From a virus: 64,000 nucleotides of DNA. The notes beneath the pieces are model-generated. The model was not told where the DNA came from. It saw nothing but the letters and a program-made list of their open reading frames with translations, and ran no database searches. Made by a program: the position numbers and the translations under genes. Positions within the stretch are counted from its first letter, which is position 1, and every line of letters begins with the position of its first letter. Shown here in pieces: positions 16,882 through 26,546 of this stretch. Where the stretch lies: positions 1 to 64,000 of IMG/VR virus record IMGVR_UViG_3300037882_002064; one strand, written 5' to 3'.

Positions 16882-17316
16882 GTGGCTAACGTAAAAGTGC
16901 GGTATATCGGCACTAAGCCGATTCGTGGTGACAACATTTGCGGGACGCTGGCCGTATGGACTGGCGAAGGCAGTGTTCAAGCAGTACCAGAGGATGTGGC
17001 AGTCAGGCTTTGCCAGTTCCCGGATGTATGGCAATTGGCCGATAAGCCAGTAATCAAGCGGCCTGCTGTACAAGCTGCGCCGGCAGAATGCGACTATCTG
17101 GACGACGATGAACCTGAAGCTGCACCTGACCAGGCTGACGGCACCCCCGTTACCGCTGCGGAAATCGTTGCGATCCTGCCTTTGTTGGACAAGGACACAG
17201 ACTTCACCGAGGCTGGCCGCCCTATCATGGCCAGTGTGCGCGCGCAGTTTGAAGGACGACCAGTGGAAATTGCTGATGTGAAGGAAGCCTGGGCTACCTT
17301 TACCGGAGCGGAGTAA
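16882..17316 (+). CDS. Hypothetical head-region protein
   Basis: A 144-residue protein with a GTG start seven bases after a perfect AAGGAGG. The N-terminal half is a small beta domain (VKVRYIGTKPIRGDNICG); the C-terminal half is acidic (ECDYLDDDEPEAAPDQ) and then helical. It sits between decoration-like and adaptor genes, so probably a head completion or assembly factor. Confidence 0.6.
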   Translation: MANVKVRYIGTKPIRGDNICGTLAVWTGEGSVQAVPEDVAVRLCQFPDVWQLADKPVIKRPAVQAAPAECDYLDDDEPEAAPDQADGTPVTAAEIVAILPLLDKDTDFTEAGRPIMASVRAQFEGRPVEIADVKEAWATFTGAE

Positions 17317-17322
17317 ACCTCG

Positions 17323-18132
17323 ATGGTGAGCGCGGCGATTGAGACTATTTGTGACATGGTTGAACATGCCCGGCTTCGGCTGGACGACATAGGCCCAGTC
17401 GCCACGACACCAACGACCAATCTTGAGTTGATCCAGCAGGCGGCCGAAGTGGCCGACGAGAGTGAATTGCTGTGGTCAACGCCCGAGCTGGTGCATTTTG
17501 CCAATGAGGCCATCAAGGAAGTGGCGCTACGCACCCGCTGTATCCGTGATTCTGAACACGACGAGGCCAATGTCACGACTTACGCATGGGCCGCTGACGT
17601 TACGCACAAGTACGTTGACCAGCGAGTGCTTGAGATCAAGCGGGCTTTTTGGGTATCGACAGGCAATCCGACCGTGATCCTGACGCCGGACTCTGAAAAG
17701 TACCTTGACGAGCAGGTAATGGATAATAACCAGACGTTATATCAGAGTGTCTATGCGAATACCGCGCCCAACTGGCGCACAGAGCCGGTGGCCACTCCGA
17801 CCCGGTACGTTGTCTCGCGGGAGAGCCGAGTGGTTCGCATGGTGGGCGTTCCGTCCATAGCGGGCACCCTGCAACTGGATGTGGTGCGCTTGCCGCTTGA
17901 GGCCATCGAGGTCGGTATACCCGAGATCCCGCAACACTTCCTGTCCGACTGTCTCGACTGGATGTGTCACCTGGCTTATTTGAAAAATGATGCGGATACC
18001 TATGATCCTACGCGATCAGAGCGATACGCCAAGGAATTCGAGCGCAAGGTAGGGCCGAGGCCCACCGATCATCGACTGATATGCGAGTACCAGCAGTCCG
18101 GTAGGCGTAGGCCGAGAGGGATTTACTTCTAA
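17323..18132 (+). CDS. Head-to-tail adaptor protein
   Basis: A 269-residue protein with a helical N-terminus (LIQQAAEVADESELLWSTPE, ELVHFANEAIKEVALRTRC) and a Trp/Tyr-rich C-terminal domain ending in a basic tail. This matches phage adaptors that sit under the portal ring in podoviruses. It directly overlaps the next structural gene by one base. Confidence 0.7.
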   Translation: MVSAAIETICDMVEHARLRLDDIGPVATTPTTNLELIQQAAEVADESELLWSTPELVHFANEAIKEVALRTRCIRDSEHDEANVTTYAWAADVTHKYVDQRVLEIKRAFWVSTGNPTVILTPDSEKYLDEQVMDNNQTLYQSVYANTAPNWRTEPVATPTRYVVSRESRVVRMVGVPSIAGTLQLDVVRLPLEAIEVGIPEIPQHFLSDCLDWMCHLAYLKNDADTYDPTRSERYAKEFERKVGPRPTDHRLICEYQQSGRRRPRGIYF

Positions 18133-19088
18133 TGCCAACCAATGACCAGTCAGTAAAGATCAGTCAATTCCTTGGGTTGAGAAATACCGACCGGCCGGCC
18201 AGGTTGCCCGAGGGGGCATTGGTTGATGCCGTGAACATTGATATTGACGACACTGGGGGCATTGAGCGCCGGGCCGGGTATTCGACCCTGACCGGCCTGA
18301 CAGCCGTAACCGCGGCATACGCGACACTGGATGAAGCCAGCCTGTATGTTGTGGACGGCGGCATATTGAAGCGCGTAATGACTCTCTCACCGCTGGTGAC
18401 TACGGCCGTGGCTATATCGATCGGCAATGGAGAGGTCTGGTGGGCCGAGAACGGCGAGCATATTTTTTGCTCGGGCGCGGCCAATGGCATAATTTACGGG
18501 AACCAGTTGTTCCCTTATGGGGAATGGGGATCTGACGACCAGCAGGTACTTGACGCCCAAGGGCAGTCCCTGTTTCTCGACGAGGCCGACATTGGCACCC
18601 TGGCCCCACCTGAAAACACGGAATGCGTGGCATTCTTTGAGGGCTGCGTATGGCTGTCCTACTACGACACCGCGGCAGACCAGACATTCATCTTTCGATC
18701 CAAGCCGTTCTTTTGGTCGCGGTGGGATACGGCCAATGACTACATCGCCGTTCTTGGTCATGTGCGATTGCTAGCTGCGCCAAAAAACAGCAGCGGCATG
18801 GTGATCGGTACGGATCGAGCAATCCATGTGTACAGCCAGGGTGCGCTGCAACAGGTGGCCGACTGGGGTGTAGCGCCCGGCCAGCACGATGAAGATGATG
18901 GCAAAGTGTATTTCTGGACAGACTTTGGCCTTTGCCGGGCGCTGCCCTTCGAGGCTATGACTGATTCCGCTGTCAGCGTGAACCCGGCAACTCGGGCCGT
19001 TGTCAGTGTTGCCTACCCGGATCTGGCGCACACCCGAGCCATTGTAGTGACCACCGGGGGCGGCGTGGCCGAGAATCCTTATGCCTGA
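18132..19088 (+). CDS. Tail or head-completion protein with predicted beta-propeller
   Basis: A 318-residue protein starting with SQFLGLRNTDRPARLPEGAL, a pattern seen at the start of phage tail-hub or stabilisation proteins, followed by repeated beta strands with GGIERRAGYSTL and later blade-like segments. It overlaps the Asp-box protein by eight bases, so the two may assemble together. Confidence 0.6.
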   Translation: MPTNDQSVKISQFLGLRNTDRPARLPEGALVDAVNIDIDDTGGIERRAGYSTLTGLTAVTAAYATLDEASLYVVDGGILKRVMTLSPLVTTAVAISIGNGEVWWAENGEHIFCSGAANGIIYGNQLFPYGEWGSDDQQVLDAQGQSLFLDEADIGTLAPPENTECVAFFEGCVWLSYYDTAADQTFIFRSKPFFWSRWDTANDYIAVLGHVRLLAAPKNSSGMVIGTDRAIHVYSQGALQQVADWGVAPGQHDEDDGKVYFWTDFGLCRALPFEAMTDSAVSVNPATRAVVSVAYPDLAHTRAIVVTTGGGVAENPYA

Positions 19089-20418
19089 TAATTGTTACTG
19101 GATCGGGGAGAGCGGTGCCTACGAGCTATGCTTTTCAGTAGATTTGCCAGGCTTGCCAACCGGGTGGATACAGTACGACAGCTTGCCAGATGCCATCATA
19201 GGCAGGGCCGGGTACACAACATATCCACCAATCAGTAATCACCCCCAGTCAGGAAGGCCCGCCTACGGCAATGGCAATATCGTGATCGCTTGTGCGTTTT
19301 CCTATGGCGTCCAGCCGGCTGCTTCAAATGGATCGCATGAAACTTACGGCGTTTTTGTTTCCCAGGATGATGGCTTCACCTACGGCGACCTGATTGAGAA
19401 GTTTACATGGCTTCCGGGCGGGCCGTACTTTGAAGGGTATGACGCCAACGGCTTCTTTTATGGGCAGATTGAGCATTTTGGTACTGCTATATCGTTCGAC
19501 GGCACTGATTTTTATGTGGTTAGTACCACGAACAATAATACCGCTGACAACGAATTGCTTATTATCACATCAAAATCGAGCGATGGTTTAAGTTGGTCGA
19601 ATATAACAACCAACGCCGCCGACCATGATATTTCCCTATCGGATTCTTATGGCGGGAAGGTGTGGTATTTGGGGACTAACAGCACAATTGCCACCTACAC
19701 TCCGTTCCCGGCCGATGCCTTCACGGTCGGCTATTCTGGCGACGATGGGGCAACGTGGACAACCGCTACTCTGGTGGCACCTAATTATGCCGCGCCAGAT
19801 GATGTATTTGTGGCGTGTTCCGCAAATCAAGATGGCTTTCATATGGCCATGCAGAGCTACGTCGTATTTTGGGGAATAGTGTATTACCGGCCGACAGGCA
19901 ATTCGTCATGGGATACGCCAGTAGACTTGTTCGATTTTGCGCTAGGCTTCTATGAGGATTTTGGAGTTCAGTTAATAGCGTCCAGAATAGACACGAACAA
20001 TATCTATGCTTCAGTCAATGGCTATACGGTCGTGGACTCTTACGACTGTATTTATTTCAGGCGGTCAGGTGATGGCGGCTTAACATGGAGTTCAGATATA
20101 ACGGCATGGGAAGGTGACGCGACAAATTATCTACCATCAACAGGACGATTTAACCGCCATCAGCTTGTTGAGCTGGCAGATGAGCGATTGGTTGTTGTTT
20201 TTGTGTATAACGATGGCGCTGACGATAATCTTGCGTATGTCATATCGAGCGATAATGGCGTGACATGGGGTGCAGCGACTGTATTGGAGACAGCTCCATT
20301 CCTTATTGACAACTACTTTTATAACGCTCGAATTTACGCCTGCGCCAGAGGCAATGATGTGATTGTGACCCAGTGTGACCGAGTTATCGCTGGGAATACC
20401 TATATCTTCCGACCGTAA
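19081..20418 (+). CDS. Asp-box (BNR) beta-propeller tail protein
   Basis: A 445-residue protein with five Asp-box motifs of the form S-x-D-x-G-x-T-(W/Y), near residues 94 (SQDDGFTY), 165 (SSDGLSW), 218 (SGDDGATW), 329 (SGDGGLTW) and 388 (SSDNGVTW). Spacing of about 55-110 residues fits one motif per propeller blade, as in sialidases and glycan-binding propellers. I do not see the full set of sialidase catalytic residues (FRIP, arginine triad), so binding rather than hydrolysis of surface glycans is the safer reading. Confidence 0.75.
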   Translation: MPDNCYWIGESGAYELCFSVDLPGLPTGWIQYDSLPDAIIGRAGYTTYPPISNHPQSGRPAYGNGNIVIACAFSYGVQPAASNGSHETYGVFVSQDDGFTYGDLIEKFTWLPGGPYFEGYDANGFFYGQIEHFGTAISFDGTDFYVVSTTNNNTADNELLIITSKSSDGLSWSNITTNAADHDISLSDSYGGKVWYLGTNSTIATYTPFPADAFTVGYSGDDGATWTTATLVAPNYAAPDDVFVACSANQDGFHMAMQSYVVFWGIVYYRPTGNSSWDTPVDLFDFALGFYEDFGVQLIASRIDTNNIYASVNGYTVVDSYDCIYFRRSGDGGLTWSSDITAWEGDATNYLPSTGRFNRHQLVELADERLVVVFVYNDGADDNLAYVISSDNGVTWGAATVLETAPFLIDNYFYNARIYACARGNDVIVTQCDRVIAGNTYIFRP

Positions 20419-20445
20419 CGCCCAGGCACCGAGTACCAACCAGAC

Positions 20446-20467
20446 CCCGCTTATGCGGGTTTTTTTA
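20446..20467 (+). terminator. Rho-independent terminator
   Basis: CCCGC and GCGGG form a short stem around TTAT, followed by eight T. It closes the propeller transcript. A strong SD (AAGGAG) for the next gene lies just downstream. Confidence 0.8.
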
Positions 20468-20490
20468 TTTAACAGTAAGGAGAAACACCT

Positions 20491-20949
20491 ATGTTGCGAT
20501 TCTCAACCGGACTCCGTAATGGATTCCTAAACGCGACCGGCATCAAAGAGGCGATGGCCGATGGCATCATTCGCATCTATACCGGCGCTCAACCGATCAC
20601 GGCAGACTCTGCCGCTATCGGCACCCTGCTGGTTGAAGTGACCGTCAATGCCGGTGCTTGGGCTGCTGGTTCGCCTACCAATGGCCTTGAGTTTGATGCA
20701 CCCGTATCCGGTGTATTGGCTAAGGCCGCGGCTGAAGCATGGCGCGGCAATGGCCTTGCGGTTGGCGTAGCGGGCTGGTTCCGTTTCTATGCAAACCCGG
20801 TAGATGCTGGCGGCGCTTCCACCACCCTGGCCCGTATCGACGGTTCTGTTGGCAGATCGAGTGCAGACTTGAATCTGTCCAACACCAACATTGAGGTTGG
20901 CGTCCCGAACACGATTGATGTGTTCCAGATTTCAGTCGATCAAGGTTAA
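20491..20949 (+). CDS. Small structural protein, paralogue of 21381-21824
   Basis: A 152-residue protein. GLRNGFLNATG, IYTGAQP, VSGVLAKAAAEAWRG and SADLNLSN correspond to GLRDYMLATG, LYAGAVP, VSGVLSKAAAEVWQG and GGDLNLSN in the protein at 21381-21824. Probably a small virion or tail-fibre-associated protein. Preceded by a good SD. Confidence 0.65.
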   Translation: MLRFSTGLRNGFLNATGIKEAMADGIIRIYTGAQPITADSAAIGTLLVEVTVNAGAWAAGSPTNGLEFDAPVSGVLAKAAAEAWRGNGLAVGVAGWFRFYANPVDAGGASTTLARIDGSVGRSSADLNLSNTNIEVGVPNTIDVFQISVDQG

Positions 20950-20961
20950 TCGGAGTCCTTT

Positions 20962-21381
20962 ATGGCACACGGAATATCAGACGATGCTATCACCAAGGTA
21001 CTCGACCATATGTTTGGCTCGACGACCTACACCAAGCCAACAGGCAAGACGCTGCATTTGTACCAGGGCGATCCTTACGGCGCGGGATCGGAAGTTGATG
21101 TGGTGGTTGACGATACCGCGTATGCGGCCCAGTCAATTTCCTTCGCCAACGAAGGTGTGACTACGAACAATCGAGTTTACAACGATGCGATAGAAACCTT
21201 TGCCGCTACGGTGTATGGCTCGGGAGCTGCTCCCTATAGCGTGGATTTTTGGTGCGTTAAGGACGGCAGTTCAAACATCATGGCCGCTGGCCCACTACCA
21301 GCAGCCGTCAGTCGAGTCGCAGGAGAGTCACTGGCTTTCAATGTCGGCTCTATTTATGTTGAATTAGCGAGGACTGTCTAA
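20962..21381 (+). CDS. Small structural protein, gp53-like fold
   Basis: A 139-residue protein with an N-terminal helix (SDDAITKVLDHMFGSTTYTKP) followed by beta strands (LHLYQGDPYG, ISFANEG, ESLAFNVGSIYVEL). The layout resembles the protein at 4837-5256. It lies between two paralogues and shares its stop base with the next start. Confidence 0.55.
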   Translation: MAHGISDDAITKVLDHMFGSTTYTKPTGKTLHLYQGDPYGAGSEVDVVVDDTAYAAQSISFANEGVTTNNRVYNDAIETFAATVYGSGAAPYSVDFWCVKDGSSNIMAAGPLPAAVSRVAGESLAFNVGSIYVELARTV

Positions 21382-21824
21382 TGGCGTTAAAGGTATCTCA
21401 AGGCCTGCGTGATTACATGCTGGCCACAGGATCGTTCAAGGCCGGCGTGGCACTTGGGTTTTTGAAACTCTATGCAGGGGCTGTCCCGGCTGATGCCAAT
21501 GCCGCAGTTGCGCCAGCAGTGCTGCTTGCTACTATCTCGGTGAACGCTGGCGGTACTGGGCTGTCCTTCGAGGCAGCGGCAGTGTCCGGGGTGCTATCCA
21601 AGGCCGCAGCGGAAGTCTGGCAGGGCGTTGTTGGATCGAGCGCGACATGCACCTTCTTCCGCTTTGTGGCGGTGGGTGATGATGGGCTTCTATCCACTAC
21701 CCAGCGGCGATTGCAAGGAACAGTGGCATTGGTTGGCGGTGATCTTAACCTGTCCAATGTTGCCCTTACGGCGGCCTCAGTGCAGACAATCAACCACTTC
21801 AACGTGGCGCTGCCTACGCTGTGA
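21381..21824 (+). CDS. Small structural protein, paralogue of 20491-20949
   Basis: A 147-residue Ala/Val/Leu-rich protein with the same conserved blocks as the protein two genes upstream. The intervening gene implies duplication with insertion, or reshuffling. Virion-associated role inferred from position. Confidence 0.65.
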   Translation: MALKVSQGLRDYMLATGSFKAGVALGFLKLYAGAVPADANAAVAPAVLLATISVNAGGTGLSFEAAAVSGVLSKAAAEVWQGVVGSSATCTFFRFVAVGDDGLLSTTQRRLQGTVALVGGDLNLSNVALTAASVQTINHFNVALPTL

Positions 21825-24238
21825 AGCACATCCAATTCTTTGGCGAAAGCTCTCTGTGCAGCCAATGGCTGCCTTTCGCCAAGAAGAAGATGGATTCACT
21901 TACTCGCCTCTATGGAGCGCGAGTTTACTGGACATGGGAGCGGGTCATTGGGCCGGTCAGGATCAGCCTGGAACGCGATGGCGCAATTGAGTTCATCCGT
22001 ATTTATGCGGGAATTCGCGGCTATGAGTACATTGCCGTTATCAATAAGTTTGTCGTCGACGAGGAAAATCCAGAGCCAACGGTAGATCCTGCGGTGTCGC
22101 GGTTCAGCATTGCTATGTTAGCGCCGCCCCCCGATCCCAATGAGCCGGTGCCGACGCCCCCGGATGAATGGTGGCTTGACCAGGGCACAATGATTGCCAG
22201 AAACCGCCGCGGGACGTTACTGAAGCCCGAGAACGACAGTAAAAAGCTGGATCGTCGTGACAAGTGGTTGAGTGCAGGCCGGTACGGATTTATTGATCCT
22301 GAAGATGATGAAGATACTGATCTCGGGACAAACCTTTATTCCGCGTCAGACTGGTTTGAGCTGCCCGTTGTCGATACTGACGAGGCTTATGCCCTGGCCG
22401 ACCTTATTAGCGGGCAGTTTGACAAAGATCGCGGCAGGATTCTCAAGTGGTATACCCACCGCAGTCGCAATTTTGACTTGGCCTATTGGTTCCCACTGAA
22501 ATACCCGATCCTCTTAGCGCCAGGCCTTGTGTTTTCCATTGCCACAAGCGGAAAGTCTCGCCTTACTGGCTTGACGGTTGCTAACTCCGATGATGATGGC
22601 AGCGGGCACTTCCCCCTTGCCGGATCTTGTGCATGGCAAGGCAATGTCCTCATGGGCGCGTCATGGCGCGGTGACGACTTCATGTTCGAGGTACGCAGCG
22701 AGAACTATCGCCAATACTATACCGGGTCATTTTTCTTTTCCCTTACCCGGCCCGGATGGATGAATAGCGGCATTCAGACGCCGTGGGTGAGTAGCGCGGC
22801 CGGTGGCCACCTTGATGTGTACACGCCTTGGTACTGGCGCGGGGATGGCAAGCGGTGCGTGTCATTGCAGTACAACAAGTACCTGCAACCATCCAGCAGC
22901 CAAGAAAGCGATTTACTTGATTCGGGCTTTGTTGAGGCTGAAATCATTGTCAACCAGTTGGTGCATCCCGGCGATCTTACCCAAGAGCCGCCAGAGATCC
23001 CCACGGTTGCTTCAGCGTACTTTGTTCACCAGCAGCACAACCTGGCTGAAATAGGGATCAACCCTTGCGCCATTGATTACTACATGCTGGATCAGCGCAA
23101 GAAGCGCGCCTATTACTTCGCCCCGTACATGGGGCCGATCAGAACCCGCGGCCTTGAGCCATCCGGCTTCCCTGATCCGCAGCCAGAAGAAAGAACCAGC
23201 TTTGCCCGAGACTTGCTGGTGTACCTAGTGTGCGTGGAGATAGACGATCTATTCCCAGGCACAGAGATTTGGCGCATCCCGGTTTGGCATGGCCAAGCAT
23301 GGAGAGGCTACGACCTTATTGACGACGACACAGATCCTCCGTTGCCGCCCTATCTGGATGCAATTTATTGGGGGTCAGGGTTTGGATACCCTTCCATAAC
23401 GCACAATATGGACGATGTGGATGGTGTGCCAGTGTGGGACTGGCTTGATATTCGCGGAGTGATTACTGCGATGGATGCCAGGGCTGAAGCCGTAGCGATC
23501 CATTATCAGGTGCGAATGCCCGAGCCGCACAATGTAAATGGGAATGACGTTGAAGAAAGCCGCTGGTTTGGGAAGTATTATCGAATCTGGCGTGACGAGG
23601 AACCGATAGTTCCTCCGCCCGAGCCGCCTATCGTGGCACCGCCATTGCTCAAGTCAGTGAGGCAAAACGAATGGATCAGGCCAGACCTGACATTAAGCCC
23701 AATACTGACCGATGGTGATTACACCTATTTGGACTCGGTAGATGGATTGAGTGGAGAGCCAGTATTGCCCGGCGACTTCATGGAAGTATTGTCTGAAATA
23801 CCCGATGGTTATGTACCCTTTTTGAAAGGCTCCACATATGATTTAGACGGTACGCAGACAGGCCTTCAGCAACTGTATTCCACCATCTTGCAGCAGGTGG
23901 TTTACATTAGCGGCGGTGGATCACCTTACCGGGTATACAACGGATTCAGGGTTTCCCCGACCAAGAGCTTTGCCCTGATTGCGAACAACAGGTCACTGTT
24001 CCAGCACGTTAATACGGTATACAACAGTGAGCTGACCAATGCCCTTGAACCGTGGAGGGGCGTTCCTATGGAGTGGTGGGTAATGGATCACATCGAGCAG
24101 TACAAAGGTCGACTGAGCGAGCCGGCCACCAGTACGCACTATGGCTTATATAACGCGACTCGCGGGAAAGAGTATCCCCCTGGCGAGATCGAGGACAGCT
24201 TTGCCACCGCTTCCGTTAATGGGATATGGGTCGAATAA
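21821..24238 (+). CDS. Large tail structural protein
   Basis: An 805-residue acidic, aromatic-rich protein (many Trp, Tyr and Asp-Pro segments such as WWLDQGTM and FIDPEDDEDTD). Pro-rich spacers occur near residues 100-115 (PPPDPNEPVPTPP) and 600-610 (PPPEPPIVAPP), dividing it into globular parts. It has a GTG start overlapping the previous stop. No family recognised; length, composition and position suggest a tail tube or fibre component. Confidence 0.6.
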   Translation: MKHIQFFGESSLCSQWLPFAKKKMDSLTRLYGARVYWTWERVIGPVRISLERDGAIEFIRIYAGIRGYEYIAVINKFVVDEENPEPTVDPAVSRFSIAMLAPPPDPNEPVPTPPDEWWLDQGTMIARNRRGTLLKPENDSKKLDRRDKWLSAGRYGFIDPEDDEDTDLGTNLYSASDWFELPVVDTDEAYALADLISGQFDKDRGRILKWYTHRSRNFDLAYWFPLKYPILLAPGLVFSIATSGKSRLTGLTVANSDDDGSGHFPLAGSCAWQGNVLMGASWRGDDFMFEVRSENYRQYYTGSFFFSLTRPGWMNSGIQTPWVSSAAGGHLDVYTPWYWRGDGKRCVSLQYNKYLQPSSSQESDLLDSGFVEAEIIVNQLVHPGDLTQEPPEIPTVASAYFVHQQHNLAEIGINPCAIDYYMLDQRKKRAYYFAPYMGPIRTRGLEPSGFPDPQPEERTSFARDLLVYLVCVEIDDLFPGTEIWRIPVWHGQAWRGYDLIDDDTDPPLPPYLDAIYWGSGFGYPSITHNMDDVDGVPVWDWLDIRGVITAMDARAEAVAIHYQVRMPEPHNVNGNDVEESRWFGKYYRIWRDEEPIVPPPEPPIVAPPLLKSVRQNEWIRPDLTLSPILTDGDYTYLDSVDGLSGEPVLPGDFMEVLSEIPDGYVPFLKGSTYDLDGTQTGLQQLYSTILQQVVYISGGGSPYRVYNGFRVSPTKSFALIANNRSLFQHVNTVYNSELTNALEPWRGVPMEWWVMDHIEQYKGRLSEPATSTHYGLYNATRGKEYPPGEIEDSFATASVNGIWVE

Positions 24239-25900
24239 ATGGAATGGCTTCTCAACAAACTCACAAAGACTGGCACTGCGTCTTACACGCCAGGAACGCC
24301 GGGAGTCCCTTCTATTCCGGGCCAGTCTGCCCAGCCATCTTACGACTACTGGGAGGAAGAAACGGTTGGTGGTGGCTATTACACAACGTCAGAGCCACCC
24401 CAAGGCTATGAGGACGTTGTTTATGGCGGCGGGTATACGGTCAGCTACAACGGCTATCGGTACTTTGGTTCTGTAAAAGGCGTTGTTGTTGCAGTTACCG
24501 ATGCTGGCGGGACAATTTTCTACACCTACCAGATGCAACCAACAGTCGTGCGAACAAAGGTCACTGTCCCGGCAGTGCCCTACATTGCCCCGACTCCGGG
24601 TATCCCGCAAGTCCCCGCGCAAGAGTCCATCGACTACCGCTATGGATGGAACTCAGGTGCCACCGGCCCGGATGTGCTGGCAGTCAATACAGGCATTACA
24701 TGGCGCTTTGACGAGGGCAGCATAGGCGCGGCGGTTGGCCTCTCCCCTATCGGAACACCAGGCCAGACCTACATTGAAATGACGCTGTGTGTTATAGCCC
24801 AGTCCGGGCTGTACCAGATATTGCTTAATGGCGTATCAGTCACCTCACCAAGGGTGTTTGATACCGCAGACAAGTTTGCCATCACGCACACGCCGGGAGG
24901 AATTTACCGGGTAGTTGTGAATGGCGCGGTGCAATACGAAACGACATTTACCGCCCCCAAGGTGCCCGATAGCTCGCTGTACTCTGCTTACGATGTGATC
25001 TTCGATGCAGTAGAGAAAGCGATTGCGGTCATTCCTGTGCTGGTCAATGTTGCCGCAGTCACTCGATCTGCCGCGGTCACGCTGGTGGCACCGAAAAGAG
25101 CCTTAAAGTACGGCCCAACAACAGGGCGCGGCATTGTGGGTGCGGTGTCACCATCGAGCGCGATCTGTACGCGGGTACGGGCAGGATCGACAATGATAAC
25201 CGCTGGGATAGCGGTAACGAAATCAGCGGGTGTCGGCATTGCCTACAGAAACCGGGCATACAACCCTGCTACGGCTGTTGGCGCTGTCACCAGAACACTT
25301 GGCGGGATTGAAATCAGTCCGGGGATCGGCGCGCGCGCTGACCTAGCCTTTGAGGAAATGACTGGTTCCGCTGCCGGCCCTAATCACTTTGTCGGCTGGA
25401 CAGGCTACAACGGCGATGGCTATAAGGCCTATTTACCCGAGTTGACTGTAGATAGCGCGTCAGGTTTCTTTGTGCCATCGACGGCCAATGGCGAAGCCAT
25501 CATGGTGCCGATGATAGGGTATGGCATTGGACTGACCGGAGAAGTCTCTACCAGTTGCGACCTGGCATTTCTGCCGGTTATCGGATTGGCCTCGGGCCGG
25601 GATGCTACCGATCCCGTAGAGGACGGCGACTATGGCATGGCCGATGTGGCATTCGACGAGCTGTATGTTTTCGCGTCAGACGTACCCTTGCCGCAGGGAG
25701 CGGCAATGTCATTCTCTTTCGTCATTAACGCATATGGCTACACAGAACAAGCCAATGCGGCTTACCTGGCATCCCGCAATGCGTTCAGTGTGATCGGGTA
25801 CGGCAGCGGGCAGCTTCAAAATTCCTTTGGCTTCAATTTGGAAGCCGAAGCGACCGGCGCAAACATTGGATGGATGAAAGGAAGAATCGGATATGGCTGA
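24239..25900 (+). CDS. Tail structural protein
   Basis: A 553-residue protein starting directly after the preceding stop. The N-terminal 130 residues are Gly/Tyr/Pro-rich (TPGTPGVPSIPGQS; APTPGIPQVPAQ). The middle contains a beta-sandwich-like region (YQILLNGVSVTSPRVF, YRVVVNGAVQYETTF) and a Val/Ala-rich stretch. Family not recognised; likely part of the tail or adsorption apparatus. Confidence 0.55.
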   Translation: MEWLLNKLTKTGTASYTPGTPGVPSIPGQSAQPSYDYWEEETVGGGYYTTSEPPQGYEDVVYGGGYTVSYNGYRYFGSVKGVVVAVTDAGGTIFYTYQMQPTVVRTKVTVPAVPYIAPTPGIPQVPAQESIDYRYGWNSGATGPDVLAVNTGITWRFDEGSIGAAVGLSPIGTPGQTYIEMTLCVIAQSGLYQILLNGVSVTSPRVFDTADKFAITHTPGGIYRVVVNGAVQYETTFTAPKVPDSSLYSAYDVIFDAVEKAIAVIPVLVNVAAVTRSAAVTLVAPKRALKYGPTTGRGIVGAVSPSSAICTRVRAGSTMITAGIAVTKSAGVGIAYRNRAYNPATAVGAVTRTLGGIEISPGIGARADLAFEEMTGSAAGPNHFVGWTGYNGDGYKAYLPELTVDSASGFFVPSTANGEAIMVPMIGYGIGLTGEVSTSCDLAFLPVIGLASGRDATDPVEDGDYGMADVAFDELYVFASDVPLPQGAAMSFSFVINAYGYTEQANAAYLASRNAFSVIGYGSGQLQNSFGFNLEAEATGANIGWMKGRIGYG

Positions 25901-26546
25901 CACAATACTAACTGATTTGGCGGAATATAGTGGGGTGCTGGCCCCTGACGACTGGGTGTATCTGGTCGATGCCAGTGCTACGCCGCCAGCCGGGTCTTAC
26001 AAAATCCAAGTCAAAAACCTTGGTGCGCGCATACTGTTGCAGGAAATCATTAACACCTCTGCGGGCCAATTTGATTTCGGGCCTGCTTTGGCTGGCGGCA
26101 TTATACCCGCGGGGTTTAACAAACTGGTTATTGAAGGCGAACTTAGAAGTAATGCGGCCGTTTCCCTGGCCAATGTCTGTAGCATTTTTAATGCCGACAC
26201 GACAAGCACAAATTACTACTCGCAGTTGACTACTGCTTATGGTGCCTCCACAGGTGGTGGAGCGGTAGGGCAGGCAGCGGCCTTTAACGCGGCCACCTGT
26301 ACAGGCGCATCCTCGCCCACTGACTCCTATACATTCGTTCGCATGGAGATATTCAACTATACCGGCAACCGCCTAAAGTCTGTGCTATCGAACTACTGCT
26401 CTTTAGAAATACCTACGGGGCTTCGTGTAGGCTCGCAAGCATGTGTGTGGGATTTCAATAACGCTTTGACTCGCATTCGCATTCAGACAGATAACCATCC
26501 TGTCAGTCAGTTGTTCGGGGTGCTGCGCTTATACGGTGAAATGTAA
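25893..26546 (+). CDS. Fibre-type structural protein
   Basis: A 217-residue protein with an N-terminal attachment pattern common in phage receptor-binding proteins (LAEYSGVLAPDDWVYLVD, then YKIQVKNLG) and a beta-rich C-terminal domain. It overlaps its upstream neighbour by eight bases and its downstream neighbour by one. Receptor binding is inferred. Confidence 0.6.
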   Translation: MADTILTDLAEYSGVLAPDDWVYLVDASATPPAGSYKIQVKNLGARILLQEIINTSAGQFDFGPALAGGIIPAGFNKLVIEGELRSNAAVSLANVCSIFNADTTSTNYYSQLTTAYGASTGGGAVGQAAAFNAATCTGASSPTDSYTFVRMEIFNYTGNRLKSVLSNYCSLEIPTGLRVGSQACVWDFNNALTRIRIQTDNHPVSQLFGVLRLYGEM

